From NCBI RefSeq assembly GCF_900188235.1, contig NZ_FZNT01000003.1, positions 372,001 through 436,000 on the forward strand: DNA of 64,000 nucleotides. Reading direction: 5' to 3'. This document shows positions 1-9,892 of the stretch, one piece after another. The notes under the pieces are model-generated. The model saw only the letters and a program-made list of their open reading frames with translations, was not told the DNA's origin and ran no database searches. Source of the stretch: Lutibacter agarilyticus (GTDB lineage: Bacteria > Bacteroidota > Bacteroidia > Flavobacteriales > Flavobacteriaceae). Numbering within the stretch: the stretch's first letter is position 1; every line of letters begins with the position of its first letter. Made by a program: the position numbers and the translations under genes.

Positions 1-1
1 A

Positions 2-1945
2 AATTTAACTGAATTAAACTATTTTGAAAGTTACGAATTCAACAACAATGAAACTAAATTAATTTTAGGTGTAAATTCTGAACCTATATACAGACACTCA
101 AGCTTGGGTGTTTTTTACGTTTATGACCTTTCTTCAAAAACATTGCAATTAATTGACGCTGATAAAATTCAAGAACCTACTTTTTCACCAGACAGTAAAA
201 AAGTAGCTTACGCAAAAAATAACAATATTTACATTAAAAATTTAGAAACCAACACGGTAACTCAGGTTACTGCTGATGGATTAAAAAATAGCATTATAAA
301 CGGTATTTGTGATTGGGTGTACGAAGAAGAATTTGCTTTTGTAAAGGCTTTTGAATGGAGTAACGATAGTAAAAATTTAGCTTTTTTACGTTTTGACGAA
401 ACAGAAGTCCCTACATTTTCAATGGATATTACAGGTACTGGTTTATACCCAACTCAACAAGTTTTTAAATATCCAAAAGCTGGTGAAAAAAATGCAGTGG
501 TTACACTCCATATTTTTAATTTCGAGCTTAATAAAACTTCAAAAATTGATATTGGAGAATATGAGTATATTCCAAGAATAAAATGGACAAACAATGCTAA
601 TGTTTTATGTGCAACTACTTTAAATCGTCATCAAAACGACCTAAAATTGTATTTTGTGAATGTAACTGATTTTTCTACGGAAGTTGTATTGAATGAAACA
701 GACGCTGCTTATGTTGATATTCATGATAATTTAACTTTTTTAAGCGATAATAGTTTTATTTGGACCAGTGAAAAAGATGGTTTTAACCATATTTACCATT
801 ATTCAAAAGAAGGTAAATTAGTAAAACAATTAACTTCTGGAAATTGGGAAGTTACTAATTTTTACGGCGTAAACGAAAAAACTAAAACTGCTTATTACCA
901 ATCGGTAGAAGATGGATCTATCAACAGAACAATTTATTCTGTTAGCTTTAATGGTAAAAATAAAAAACGATTAACCAATGCTTCAGGTACAAACAGTGCC
1001 TCGTTTAGTAAAAATAAAAACTACTTTATCAATACGTTTTCTGATGCAAATACGCCTCCTGTTTATACGCTTCATAATTCCAAAGGAACTCAATTAAAAG
1101 AAGTATTAAACAATAATAAGCTTACTGAAGCATTAAAGTCGTACAAACTTTCAAAAAAGGAGTTTTTTATGTTAAAAACTGAAACTGGAGAATTCAATGC
1201 CTGGATGTTAAAACCTTCATACTTTGATGAGACAAAAACATATCCATTATTTATGACTCAATATTCTGGACCTGGATCACAATCTGTTAGTAACAGTTGG
1301 AATAGTGCCAACGATTATTGGTTTCAACATTTAGCTGAAAAAGGATATATAATTGTGTGTATTGACGGAAGAGGAACAGGTTTTAAAGGTGCTGAATTTA
1401 AAAAAGCAACGTATTTAAACTTGGTAAAATATGAAACCATTGATCAAATTAACGCTGCTAAAGAATTAGCAAAGAGACCTTACATTAATAACTATGAAAT
1501 AGGAATTTGGGGATGGAGTTTTGGTGGTCATATGAGTACAAACTGTTTATTGAAAGGAAGTGATACTTTTAAAATGGCCATTGCTGTCGCACCCGTTACA
1601 AGCTGGCGTTTTTACGATTCGATTTACACGGAACGTTTTATGCGTACACCTCAAGAAAATCAAGAAGGTTACGATAATAATTCTCCAATAAATTATGCTG
1701 ACAAACTGCAAGGCAAGTTTTTATTGGTGCACGGAAGTGGTGACGACAATGTACATGTTCAAAATACGATGCGATTAACAAATGCTTTAATTGAAGCTAA
1801 TAAGCCTTTTGATTTGGCTATTTACCCTGACAGAACGCACGGAATTTACAGAGGAAAAAACACTAGACTTCATCTTTACAATAAAATGACGACCTTTATC
1901 GAGGAAAATTTAGGTAAAACAGCAAAAAATCAACTTGAATTATAA
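2..1945 (+). CDS. Dipeptidyl peptidase IV family protein (S9B), 5'-truncated by window edge
   Basis: This is the C-terminal part of a DPP-IV family serine exopeptidase, which removes N-terminal dipeptides (often Xaa-Pro) from oligopeptides, usually in the periplasm. The frame is open from base 2 with no start codon, so the N-terminus lies outside the window; a TTG at 104 is only an internal leucine, because the family motif IYRHSS lies upstream of it. A beta-propeller region is followed by an alpha/beta-hydrolase domain from about base 1150. The triad is visible as Ser in GWSFGG (about 1516), Asp in GSGDDNVH (about 1740) and His in RTHGIY (about 1837). Three peptide carriers follow on the same strand, which fits a role in feeding peptides to uptake. 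Family assignment is firm; exact specificity is inferred. Confidence 0.93.
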   Translation, partial: NLTELNYFESYEFNNNETKLILGVNSEPIYRHSSLGVFYVYDLSSKTLQLIDADKIQEPTFSPDSKKVAYAKNNNIYIKNLETNTVTQVTADGLKNSIINGICDWVYEEEFAFVKAFEWSNDSKNLAFLRFDETEVPTFSMDITGTGLYPTQQVFKYPKAGEKNAVVTLHIFNFELNKTSKIDIGEYEYIPRIKWTNNANVLCATTLNRHQNDLKLYFVNVTDFSTEVVLNETDAAYVDIHDNLTFLSDNSFIWTSEKDGFNHIYHYSKEGKLVKQLTSGNWEVTNFYGVNEKTKTAYYQSVEDGSINRTIYSVSFNGKNKKRLTNASGTNSASFSKNKNYFINTFSDANTPPVYTLHNSKGTQLKEVLNNNKLTEALKSYKLSKKEFFMLKTETGEFNAWMLKPSYFDETKTYPLFMTQYSGPGSQSVSNSWNSANDYWFQHLAEKGYIIVCIDGRGTGFKGAEFKKATYLNLVKYETIDQINAAKELAKRPYINNYEIGIWGWSFGGHMSTNCLLKGSDTFKMAIAVAPVTSWRFYDSIYTERFMRTPQENQEGYDNNSPINYADKLQGKFLLVHGSGDDNVHVQNTMRLTNALIEANKPFDLAIYPDRTHGIYRGKNTRLHLYNKMTTFIEENLGKTAKNQLEL

Positions 1946-1987
1946 AAAAATTAAATAAATTAACCCAATTAATTTCAACTTAAAATT

Positions 1988-3478
1988 ATGACTGACAAAA
2001 CGATACAAGAAGGACATCCAAGTGGACTTATGACCTTATTTTTCTCTGAAATGTGGGAAAGAGTTTGCTACTACGGAATGAGAGTTCTTTTAACACTTTA
2101 TTTAGTAAAATCCTTAATGAAAGGTGATGCTGATGCTGCGTTAATTTATGGAGCCTATACTGCACTTGTTTATGCCGCCCCTATTTTAGGTGGAAAAATG
2201 GCTGATAAATATATGGGCTATAGAAATGCTGTAATTTTTGGAGCAATTTTAATGGCTATTGGTGAATTTTTAATTTTAGGTGGTTCCGAACATTTTTTAA
2301 TGATTGGTATGGGAGCTCTAATTGTAGGTAATGGATATTTTAAAGCAAATATCTCTACAATTGTTGGTAAATTATATACAGATAATGATCCCCGTAGAGA
2401 TTCTGGTTTTACAATATTTTATATTGGAATAAATATTGGTGCACTGTTAGCAACCACCGTAATTGCCTACGTAGGTGAAACCTATGGATTTAAATATGGT
2501 TTTGGACTTGCTGGTTTCGGTATGCTTTTAGGATTAATCATTTTTTATGGAGGAAGACATAATTATGCTGCTGCCGAAGGTTTAGGGTTTACTGAAGAAG
2601 GAAAGAAAAAAATAGCCGGACCTATTAATAAAGCACATTTGGTTGGAATTCTCTCATTTCTATTAATTCCATTGTGTTACTTTTTAATCATGCAAAACAG
2701 CTGGTTAGATTATATTCTTTTAGGTCTGTTTGTATTTATAGCTTATTCTTTGATTCAAGCAGGTATTAAAGCTGATGCAGAAGGAAAAGTTAAAATTTGG
2801 AAAGATCGAATGATTGCTTTAATCATTTTCATGTTAATTAATATTACTTTCTGGGCTTGTTTTGAACAAGCAGGAACATCTTTAACTTTATTTGCGGATA
2901 GAAATGTAGATAGAAGTATTTTTGGATGGGAAATGCCAGCCTCAATGACTCAGTTTTTCAATCCATTTTTTATCATTGTCTTCGGATCAATTTTCTCTAT
3001 AATGTGGGTTAAACTTTCTAAAATTGGTAAAAACCCAAGTATTCCTTTAAAGTTTGCTTTTGGTATTATTCAATTGGCATTAGGATTCTTAGTTACTAAA
3101 GTAGGTTTACAATTTGTTAATGAAGCTTATCAAGTACCATTATTAACTTTAGTTGTTTTATACTTATTACACACAACAGGTGAATTATTCTTATCTCCTA
3201 TCGGACTTTCAATGGTAACTAAATTATCTCCAAAAAGTATGGCAGGAACAGCAATGGGAGCTTGGTTCTTAAGTTTTGCCATAGCAAATTATGTTGGAGG
3301 TCAAATTGCAGCTCTAACTGGTGGACATAGCGATAGTGGTGAAGCAATGACTGCTGCAGAAGGACTAGATAAATACATTTATACATTCTCAACCATTGGT
3401 TTTGTATTGTTAGGAATTGCCGTTCTAATTATCTTGTTAAACAAACCATTACAAAAATTAATGCACGGAGTTGAGTAA
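1988..3478 (+). CDS. POT-family proton-coupled oligopeptide transporter (first of three)
   Basis: The 496-residue protein is a POT/PTR member of the major facilitator superfamily, importing di- and tripeptides with protons across the inner membrane. Near the N-terminus it has the motif EMWERVCYYG, the family ExxER signature, followed by many hydrophobic segments consistent with 12 or more helices. FYIGINIGALL and the FEQAG motif (about residue 299) are also typical. It starts with ATG 42 bases after the peptidase stop codon. The C-terminus (LMHGVE) closely resembles that of the third transporter (LMHGVK), so these two are paralogues. A hairpin follows at 3526. The substrate is inferred from the family and the neighbouring peptidase. 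Confidence 0.93.
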   Translation: MTDKTIQEGHPSGLMTLFFSEMWERVCYYGMRVLLTLYLVKSLMKGDADAALIYGAYTALVYAAPILGGKMADKYMGYRNAVIFGAILMAIGEFLILGGSEHFLMIGMGALIVGNGYFKANISTIVGKLYTDNDPRRDSGFTIFYIGINIGALLATTVIAYVGETYGFKYGFGLAGFGMLLGLIIFYGGRHNYAAAEGLGFTEEGKKKIAGPINKAHLVGILSFLLIPLCYFLIMQNSWLDYILLGLFVFIAYSLIQAGIKADAEGKVKIWKDRMIALIIFMLINITFWACFEQAGTSLTLFADRNVDRSIFGWEMPASMTQFFNPFFIIVFGSIFSIMWVKLSKIGKNPSIPLKFAFGIIQLALGFLVTKVGLQFVNEAYQVPLLTLVVLYLLHTTGELFLSPIGLSMVTKLSPKSMAGTAMGAWFLSFAIANYVGGQIAALTGGHSDSGEAMTAAEGLDKYIYTFSTIGFVLLGIAVLIILLNKPLQKLMHGVE

Positions 3479-3525
3479 TTTCAATCTGCTAATGACTATA
3501 AATAAATTTAAAATACAATTAAAGG

Positions 3526-3551
3526 CTCGAGTATAGTATACTTGAGTTTTT
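3526..3551 (+). terminator. Hairpin terminator after the first POT gene
   Basis: Ten-base arms (CTCGAGTATA and TATACTTGAG, one G-T pair) around a single base are followed by five T. It lies between the first and second transporter genes and may only attenuate transcription. Confidence 0.55.
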
Positions 3552-3572
3552 AATATAAATACACTTCACATT

Positions 3573-5027
3573 ATGAAATTTACACAAGTTTTTAAAAAGT
3601 TTCCAAAAGCATTTTGGGTAGCCAATGTAATGGAATTATTTGAGCGTTGGGCTTGGTATGGGTTATTTGCCGTTTTAGCATTATACCTAACAAACTCTAC
3701 TGATGATGGCGCTTTAGGATTTACCCAAAGTCAAAAAGGTAGTATTATGGGTAATGTCACATTTATATTATATTTACTTCCTTTAATTACAGGAGCTATT
3801 GCTGATAGAGTTGGCTACAAAAAAATCTTAATTATTGCCTATCTTATATTAGGTTCTGGGTATTATTTTATGGGTGAAGTAACCTCTTACGGCTTAGTAT
3901 ACTTTGCTTTTATTTGGGTTGCAATAGGTGCTGCTTTATTCAAACCTGTAATTTCTGCAACCATTACTAAAACTACAGATGATGAAACTTCGTCTATAGG
4001 TTTTGGTATTTTTTATATGATTGTGAACGTTGGTGGATTTATTGGTCCAATTTTTTCTTCAAAATTAAGAGAAACTTACGGGTGGAAAATAGTTTTTATA
4101 ATGGCAGCGTCTGCTATTGCTGTAAATTTAATTTTGGTAACATTCTTTTACAAAGAACCTGAAAGAGAAAAGTCTTCTGAAAATTTAGGGAGAACTATCA
4201 TTAACTCATTAAAAAATATATGGACAGCCTTATCTGATAAAAAGTTAACCATGTTTTTATTAATAATGGTTGGTTTCTGGACGATGTTTAACCAGTTATT
4301 TTATACACTTCCTAACTTTATAGATCAGTGGGTAAACACAAGTATGATTTATGATTCAATTGCAAATATCTCACCCAAATTAGCTGCAGCTATTGGAACT
4401 AAGGAAGGGACTATTGCTCCTGAAATGATGGTAAACTTAGATGCTGGAGCAATTATTTTATTCCAAATAATTATTTCAACTTTAGTAATGAAACTGAAAC
4501 CTTTAAATGGAATTATCTCTGGAATTATTGTAAACGCGATTGGTATTGGGATTGCATTTAGTACAGGAAACGGATTCTTTGTTATTTTAGGTATTTTCAT
4601 TTTTGCTATAGGTGAAATGGCTAGTTCTCCAAAATTCACAGAATATGTGGGTAAAATTGCTCCTAAAGGAAAAGAAGCCTTGTATATGGGAACTTCATTT
4701 TTACCTGTTGCTGTAGGAAATTATATTACTGGTTTTTTATCGGGTGATGTATACCAAGCCTGGTCAGATAAAATAAGCCTTTTACAGTTAGAAGTTGCTA
4801 AAAGAGGACTTGAAATTCAAGAAATTGGAGAAGGATTTTCACAAAATGATTACACTGCAAAAGCTGAAGAATTAATGGGTATGAATAGCCAACAATTAAC
4901 CGATTTTTTATGGACAAATTACAACCCTTCTAAAATTTGGATATTGTTTAGCGCTATAGGTATTGGAACCGTTATTTGTTTGTATTTATACGACAAGTTT
5001 ATTATTGGAGAAACTTCAAAAGCATAA
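3573..5027 (+). CDS. POT/MFS-type peptide transporter (second, divergent)
   Basis: This 484-residue multi-spanning protein begins with ATG and carries an N-terminal motif MELFERWAWYG that matches the ExxER region of POT carriers, but overall it is clearly more divergent than the proteins on either side. Hydrophobic helices run through the whole length, and the last one ends shortly before the C-terminus. It lies between two clearer peptide transporters and 10 bases before the next start codon, so translation of the pair is probably coupled. A peptide-related substrate is likely from family and context, but another small solute cannot be excluded. Confidence 0.85.
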   Translation: MKFTQVFKKFPKAFWVANVMELFERWAWYGLFAVLALYLTNSTDDGALGFTQSQKGSIMGNVTFILYLLPLITGAIADRVGYKKILIIAYLILGSGYYFMGEVTSYGLVYFAFIWVAIGAALFKPVISATITKTTDDETSSIGFGIFYMIVNVGGFIGPIFSSKLRETYGWKIVFIMAASAIAVNLILVTFFYKEPEREKSSENLGRTIINSLKNIWTALSDKKLTMFLLIMVGFWTMFNQLFYTLPNFIDQWVNTSMIYDSIANISPKLAAAIGTKEGTIAPEMMVNLDAGAIILFQIIISTLVMKLKPLNGIISGIIVNAIGIGIAFSTGNGFFVILGIFIFAIGEMASSPKFTEYVGKIAPKGKEALYMGTSFLPVAVGNYITGFLSGDVYQAWSDKISLLQLEVAKRGLEIQEIGEGFSQNDYTAKAEELMGMNSQQLTDFLWTNYNPSKIWILFSAIGIGTVICLYLYDKFIIGETSKA

Positions 5028-5037
5028 CTTTTAAACT

Positions 5038-7053
5038 ATGAGCAAGACGAATAACGAATTTTTTGAAACACAAGTATTAGGACACCCATCAGGTTTATTT
5101 GTATTATTTTTCACTGAAATGTGGGAGCGTTTTTCGTTCTACGGAATGCGTGCCTTATTGGTCTTATTTTTAGTAAGTGCCTTAGGAATTGGCGGCTGGG
5201 ATTGGCCTCGAGAAAATGCCTTGGCCTTGTACGGAACTTATTTAGCATTGCTTTATTTAACACCTATTATTGGCGGAACACTCGCCGATAAATATTTAGG
5301 AAACAGACGTGCCATTATTATTGGAGCCATTATTATGACCTTAGGTCACGCAAGTATGGCTATTGAATCTAATCCGTTTTTCTTGTATTTAGGACTAGGT
5401 TTGTTGGTTGTTGGAACTGGTTTTTTCAAACCAAATATGAGCTCATTTATCTCCATTTTATACAAAGATTTTCCTGAGAAAAAAGATGGTGCTTACACCA
5501 TTTTTTATATGGGCGTAAATGCAGGTGCCTTTTTAGGAATTATGTTGTGCGGTTATTTAGGTGAAATTTTAGGCTGGGGCTGGGGATTTGGATTGGCTGG
5601 TATTTTTATGTTGCTTGGCTTGTTACAATTTACGTTTGCACAAGGAATTTTTGGAGATGTGGGTAGCAAACCTAATAAAGAAGATAAAAAAATTGAAACG
5701 GACGATCATACCGAAATTGAAGATAAATTAAACCCGTTTACGCTGCTTGATAAACTATTGATTGTAATTATTTCAGTTGCAGGTTTAACTTGGGTAATCA
5801 ACGATCCTTTATCTAAAATTGGAACGGTTAACTTTTTAGAATTTGGAGGAACCGATTATTCTAGTCATACCATTATTGTAACCCTTATCTTATTTATTTA
5901 CTTGTTGGGTTCTAGAATTTTAAGATACAGTCCAATTACCAGAGACAAAATGCTTGCTGTGGTAATTTTTGCGTTCTTTATTATTTTCTTTTGGGCTTCA
6001 TTTGAGCAAGCAGGTGGATCTATGAGTATTTTCGCCAAAGATTATACCAGTCGAATTTTATCGGGAAATTCGGCTTTAATTTTTAATATTATTGATATTA
6101 TAATTACCGTTGTTCCTATTGCAATTATTACTTGGGTGTTATTTTTATTATTCAAACAAACCTTCAAAAAATACTTTTTATCGAATTTAATTTTAGCGTT
6201 TAGTTTTATATTGATTTGGGGAATTGTAATTTGGAAAATCTATAACAATTTCAACACTTATTCGTATGAAATCTCTTATCAAACGTATCAAATTCAAGAA
6301 GGAGATGCATTAAAAGAATACGCGATAACTTCAAAAACAATCGTTCCTGAGAATGCTTCTTTAGTTGAACATTCAACAGTGATAAGATCGGCAAATGATT
6401 TTGTAAACAACGATGAAATTTCGATTATTGATATAGATAAAAAAGGAGTGAATTATAAATATTTAGCTCCTGAAAAAGCTGAATTAATTGACACAAATAT
6501 ATCAGCTACAATTGTTCAGAAAAAGGACAATGAAATTGAAATTCCTGCAACTTGGTTTTTAATTTTAAACTCTTTATTTATTATTGCTTTTGCTCCGTTA
6601 TTTTCAAAATGGTGGGAAAGTAAATACAACCCGAAACCGGCTAATAAATACGCAATTGGATTGTTCTTTTTAGGTATTGGTTTTGCATTTTTAGCCTATG
6701 GAGCGGCAGGAATTCCGCAGGGAGCAAAAACAGCCTCCGTAAGTATTGTGTGGTTAATATTGGCTTACTTATTTCACACCTTGGGTGAATTATGCGTTTC
6801 ACCTGTAGGACTTTCTTATGTAAGTAAATTAGTACCGGCTCGAATGATTGCTTTTATGTTTGGAGTTTGGTATTTGGCCTTGGCAATTGGTAACAAAACA
6901 TCAGGGCAAATGGGTGCTATGATTGATGATATTACAACAAAATATGACATTTCAACATTCTTTTTAATATTTACCTTTGTACCAATGATTATTGGAGTGA
7001 TTGCAATTTTAATAAACCCAGTGCTAAAAAAATTAATGCACGGTGTAAAATAA
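5038..7053 (+). CDS. POT-family oligopeptide transporter with a ~100-residue soluble insertion (third)
   Basis: A 671-residue POT transporter, far longer than the usual 450-500. The ExxER motif (EMWERFSFYG, residues 27-36), FYMGVNAGAFLG (about 156-167) and FEQAG (about 322) mark the family. Extra length comes from a charged loop at about 205-235 and a hydrophilic stretch at about 402-503 rich in Glu, Asp, Thr and Ser, lying between two hydrophobic helices. From the membrane pattern this stretch is probably outside the lipid, perhaps a small periplasmic domain. The gene starts 10 bases after the previous stop. The core function, proton-driven peptide uptake, follows from the family; the role of the insertion is unknown. 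Confidence 0.93.
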   Translation: MSKTNNEFFETQVLGHPSGLFVLFFTEMWERFSFYGMRALLVLFLVSALGIGGWDWPRENALALYGTYLALLYLTPIIGGTLADKYLGNRRAIIIGAIIMTLGHASMAIESNPFFLYLGLGLLVVGTGFFKPNMSSFISILYKDFPEKKDGAYTIFYMGVNAGAFLGIMLCGYLGEILGWGWGFGLAGIFMLLGLLQFTFAQGIFGDVGSKPNKEDKKIETDDHTEIEDKLNPFTLLDKLLIVIISVAGLTWVINDPLSKIGTVNFLEFGGTDYSSHTIIVTLILFIYLLGSRILRYSPITRDKMLAVVIFAFFIIFFWASFEQAGGSMSIFAKDYTSRILSGNSALIFNIIDIIITVVPIAIITWVLFLLFKQTFKKYFLSNLILAFSFILIWGIVIWKIYNNFNTYSYEISYQTYQIQEGDALKEYAITSKTIVPENASLVEHSTVIRSANDFVNNDEISIIDIDKKGVNYKYLAPEKAELIDTNISATIVQKKDNEIEIPATWFLILNSLFIIAFAPLFSKWWESKYNPKPANKYAIGLFFLGIGFAFLAYGAAGIPQGAKTASVSIVWLILAYLFHTLGELCVSPVGLSYVSKLVPARMIAFMFGVWYLALAIGNKTSGQMGAMIDDITTKYDISTFFLIFTFVPMIIGVIAILINPVLKKLMHGVK

Positions 7054-7107
7054 TTTGTAATTATTGAATGTTTTTTTCGTCAAAAACATAAAAATACATA
7101 CTTCAAA

Positions 7108-7650
7108 ATGAAAAAAATAACACTTATAGCTTTACTATTTATTGGCACAGCAATAAACGCGCAAGAAATTAATTGGTTAAGTTTTGAGGAAGCTGTTGAA
7201 GCTCAAAAAAACAATCCAAAAAAAATAATTATGGATGCATATACGTCTTGGTGTGGTTGGTGTAAAAAAATGGATAAAGAAACATTTAAAAATAAAGACG
7301 TTATAAATTACATTAATGAACATTTTTATGCTGTAAAATTTGATGCAGAAGGAAATGATAAAATTACATTTAAAGGCAATGAATTTACAAATCCAAATTA
7401 CGACCCTAATAAAAGTAAAGGAAGAAATAGCAGCCACCAATTATCACAATATTTTAGCATTCGTTCATTCCCAACAATTGTTTATTTAGATGAAGAAGCC
7501 AATTTAATTAGTCCGATTCCTGGGTATAAAACACCACAACAATTGGAATTGTTTTTAAAAGCATTTAAAACAGATGTATACAAAACATTAACTGATAAAA
7601 AAACTTGGGAAACATATTATGCAAATTTCAAATTTGAATTTGCTGAATAA
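7108..7650 (+). CDS. Exported thioredoxin-like protein (CGWC active site)
   Basis: The first 19 residues are a signal peptide (Lys-Lys, hydrophobic core, ending INAQ), so the protein is predicted to be periplasmic or anchored outside the inner membrane. A thioredoxin fold follows, with WCGWCKKM placing the redox cysteines at residues 49 and 52 and the cis-proline in SFPTIVYLD. At 180 residues it is one thioredoxin domain plus a short tail. Such proteins reduce or isomerise disulfides in exported proteins; the partner is not evident. It is the last gene of the transporter run, 54 bases after the third carrier, and ends three bases from the convergent comEC. Confidence 0.88.
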   Translation: MKKITLIALLFIGTAINAQEINWLSFEEAVEAQKNNPKKIIMDAYTSWCGWCKKMDKETFKNKDVINYINEHFYAVKFDAEGNDKITFKGNEFTNPNYDPNKSKGRNSSHQLSQYFSIRSFPTIVYLDEEANLISPIPGYKTPQQLELFLKAFKTDVYKTLTDKKTWETYYANFKFEFAE

Positions 7651-7652
7651 TT

Positions 7653-9698
7653 TTAATCACTAAATTTATAAGCTCCGTTTTGCATAGTACTGTAAAACGG
7701 AGTTTTTGTTTGTACACAAGTTTGTTTCCACTGCTCCACATAACTTTTATAATTTGAACCATCTGCAATAATAATGTTCGGTTTTAAAAACAAAATCAAT
7801 CTATTTAAATTCACCTTTGGAGATTGCCTTAAAACCACCATTGTTGGCTGAATTGAATTTAGTTGATACAAGCCTAAACTATCAACTATAAAAATACGTT
7901 CACCGTTAAATTCAATAAAATTGATTTTTTTCTTCTGAAGAACAATACTGTCAATTCCTGTTCCTACCAAAAAGGATTTGAGTGGGTTTTTAAAGGTTGA
8001 AATAACTTTCGAAGAACTTTGTATTTCAAGTTTATTTCCGTTTCTAACACCAACAATACTTTCCTTGCTTTTATTAAAAACAATAAAACTATGTGCGGAT
8101 TCAAGTTTGTATTTTTCAAAAATAATTACTGTTTGTATGGCAATTATTGAAGAAACAACTAATAACAGTCTGTAAAAATTATTTTTCTCGAACCACTTAA
8201 ATGTGAATAAAATAAAAGCATAAAAAGTTAACATTACTAAAATTGAAAATGTAATATGTTGAATAATGAAGAACTCCTGATTTGAAATCCATTCCACAAA
8301 AGCATTTAAGGATTGAATAATAAACGTATAAATCTTCATTAAAAATGAAGGTAAAATCCCTAAAACACTCAATACAATTATCAACACACCAGTTATTAGA
8401 ATAATTCCTAAAAAAGGAATAATTACAAGATTCGATACTAAAAACAAGCCTGGAAATTGATGAAAATAATACAAACTCAACGGTAACACGCCAATTTGAG
8501 CCGCCATAGAAACGGTAAATAACTGCCACAACTTATTGAATAGCCAATTATCAATTTCAATTAATTGATACAATTTTGGTTGTATCCAAACGATGGAAAA
8601 AACGGCTAAATAACTCAATTGAAAACCAACATCAAAAATATAATTTGGGTGAAAAATCAATAAAAAGAACATAGAAATTAACAACGTATTGTACATATTT
8701 GTAGGTCTGTTTGAATACATTCCTATAGTAATTGCTGTAAACATAGTTACGGCACGTACCACAGAAGCAGACAAACCAGCTATTAATGCAAATATCCAGA
8801 GAGCAACAACTATAAGTATAGAAGCCACCAATTTTCCTTGTTTTATTTGATGCAATGGTTTTAGTAAAAAAGTAAGAATTAATAAAATAATCCCAACGTG
8901 TAAGCCCGAAACCGCTAAAATATGTATGGCACCTGCACCGGTATAACTTTGCATTAAATCGTATGAAATTTGCTGCCGTTGTCCTAAAAGCAATGCATTT
9001 ATAACCGCCAACTGATTTCCTTTAAAACCATCTCTTTGTAACGATTCATTTATAACTTTACGAATATTTGATGCAACACCTTTTAAAGTACGTGTAGTTG
9101 TATCAACCAATAAAATTTCATTGCTTTTCAAATAAATTTGATATTCAATTTGTTGATTTTTTAAGTAATTTTTATAATTAAATTCATAAGGGTTTTTAGG
9201 TTCAGAAATCGCTTTAAAAACTGTAGTTGTTAAAAATTTGTAATCTACATCTAATACTTTTGACAAACTGTCTTTTTGAATATTCACCAAGACTTTACCA
9301 ACAACCCTTTTTGAATTTAGTTGCACTACAACTGCTTCATGCTTATTAAGATAGGTAGTTGGTTTTAATACTTTTGTTACGGAAAGCACTATTTTTTGAA
9401 CTTCAGAAGTAGAAAATTCAGACTGATTTTCAAAATACAATGGTTTGTTTACATGTTTATTTAAAGTAACGGTAGCAATACCTACATTTATAGTAAGTAG
9501 GTAAAAAAAAACAGAAAAAACTAGAGTGTTTTTAAATGGTTTGTTGGTATAAAAATATGCGCCAAAAAAAAGAAACACCAAAAATACAAGACAGTAAATA
9601 ACTACCTCAGGTTTTAGTAAGTAATAGTTTCCTAGTAAAATTCCAATCAACAAAAACAACGTCAATTGAAATGGAATAAATTTCCAAAATTTTCTCAT
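7653..9698 (-). CDS. comEC: ComEC/Rec2-family competence membrane protein
   Basis: This 681-residue protein matches the ComEC/Rec2 channel thought to carry single-stranded DNA across the inner membrane during natural transformation. It has N-terminal hydrophobic segments, a soluble stretch (about 75-215), and the competence domain with the diagnostic region GAGAIHILAVSGLHVGI followed by many helices. The C-terminal part of about 150 residues sits where other ComEC proteins carry a metallo-beta-lactamase domain, but I see no HxHxDH metal motif, so that domain appears reduced. It starts with ATG and is transcribed alone. Its 3' end contains, on the opposite strand, a hairpin that probably terminates the neighbouring thioredoxin gene. 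Confidence 0.88.
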   Translation of the reverse strand: MRKFWKFIPFQLTLFLLIGILLGNYYLLKPEVVIYCLVFLVFLFFGAYFYTNKPFKNTLVFSVFFYLLTINVGIATVTLNKHVNKPLYFENQSEFSTSEVQKIVLSVTKVLKPTTYLNKHEAVVVQLNSKRVVGKVLVNIQKDSLSKVLDVDYKFLTTTVFKAISEPKNPYEFNYKNYLKNQQIEYQIYLKSNEILLVDTTTRTLKGVASNIRKVINESLQRDGFKGNQLAVINALLLGQRQQISYDLMQSYTGAGAIHILAVSGLHVGIILLILTFLLKPLHQIKQGKLVASILIVVALWIFALIAGLSASVVRAVTMFTAITIGMYSNRPTNMYNTLLISMFFLLIFHPNYIFDVGFQLSYLAVFSIVWIQPKLYQLIEIDNWLFNKLWQLFTVSMAAQIGVLPLSLYYFHQFPGLFLVSNLVIIPFLGIILITGVLIIVLSVLGILPSFLMKIYTFIIQSLNAFVEWISNQEFFIIQHITFSILVMLTFYAFILFTFKWFEKNNFYRLLLVVSSIIAIQTVIIFEKYKLESAHSFIVFNKSKESIVGVRNGNKLEIQSSSKVISTFKNPLKSFLVGTGIDSIVLQKKKINFIEFNGERIFIVDSLGLYQLNSIQPTMVVLRQSPKVNLNRLILFLKPNIIIADGSNYKSYVEQWKQTCVQTKTPFYSTMQNGAYKFSD
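7673..7707 (+). terminator. Hairpin terminator for the thioredoxin-like gene, inside the 3' end of comEC
   Basis: Arms CTCCGTTTT and AAAACGGAG with a 12-base loop, followed by TTTTT on the plus strand. It lies 20-odd bases past the thioredoxin-like stop codon but inside the antisense comEC coding sequence. Confidence 0.6.
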
Positions 9699-9862
9699 AG
9701 CAGTATAAAATTACAAAAAAAGTTTTACTTACGCTTCAACCTTAATCATTTCAACTTCAATATAGTTTGCTTTTTAAATCGTTAGATTCACTTCTTAACG
9801 CTATAATTGGTAACAATAGTTACAGAATGATTAATATCACTAAAGCGGTTATTTTTAAGAGC

Positions 9863-9870
9863 TAAATTTG
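9863..9870 (+). promoter_or_regulatory. TAnnTTTG-type -7 box before the DUF302-like gene
   Basis: TAAATTTG matches the Bacteroidota -7 consensus and lies 22 bases before the ATG at 9893. No clear -33 TTG is seen at the expected distance. Confidence 0.35.
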
Positions 9871-9892
9871 GTAAAACCTTAAACCAACCATT

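Noticed and set aside
104-112. TTG at 104 as the start of the DPP-IV gene
   Set aside because: The same frame is open to base 2 and encodes the family motif IYRHSS, so the gene is cut by the window edge.
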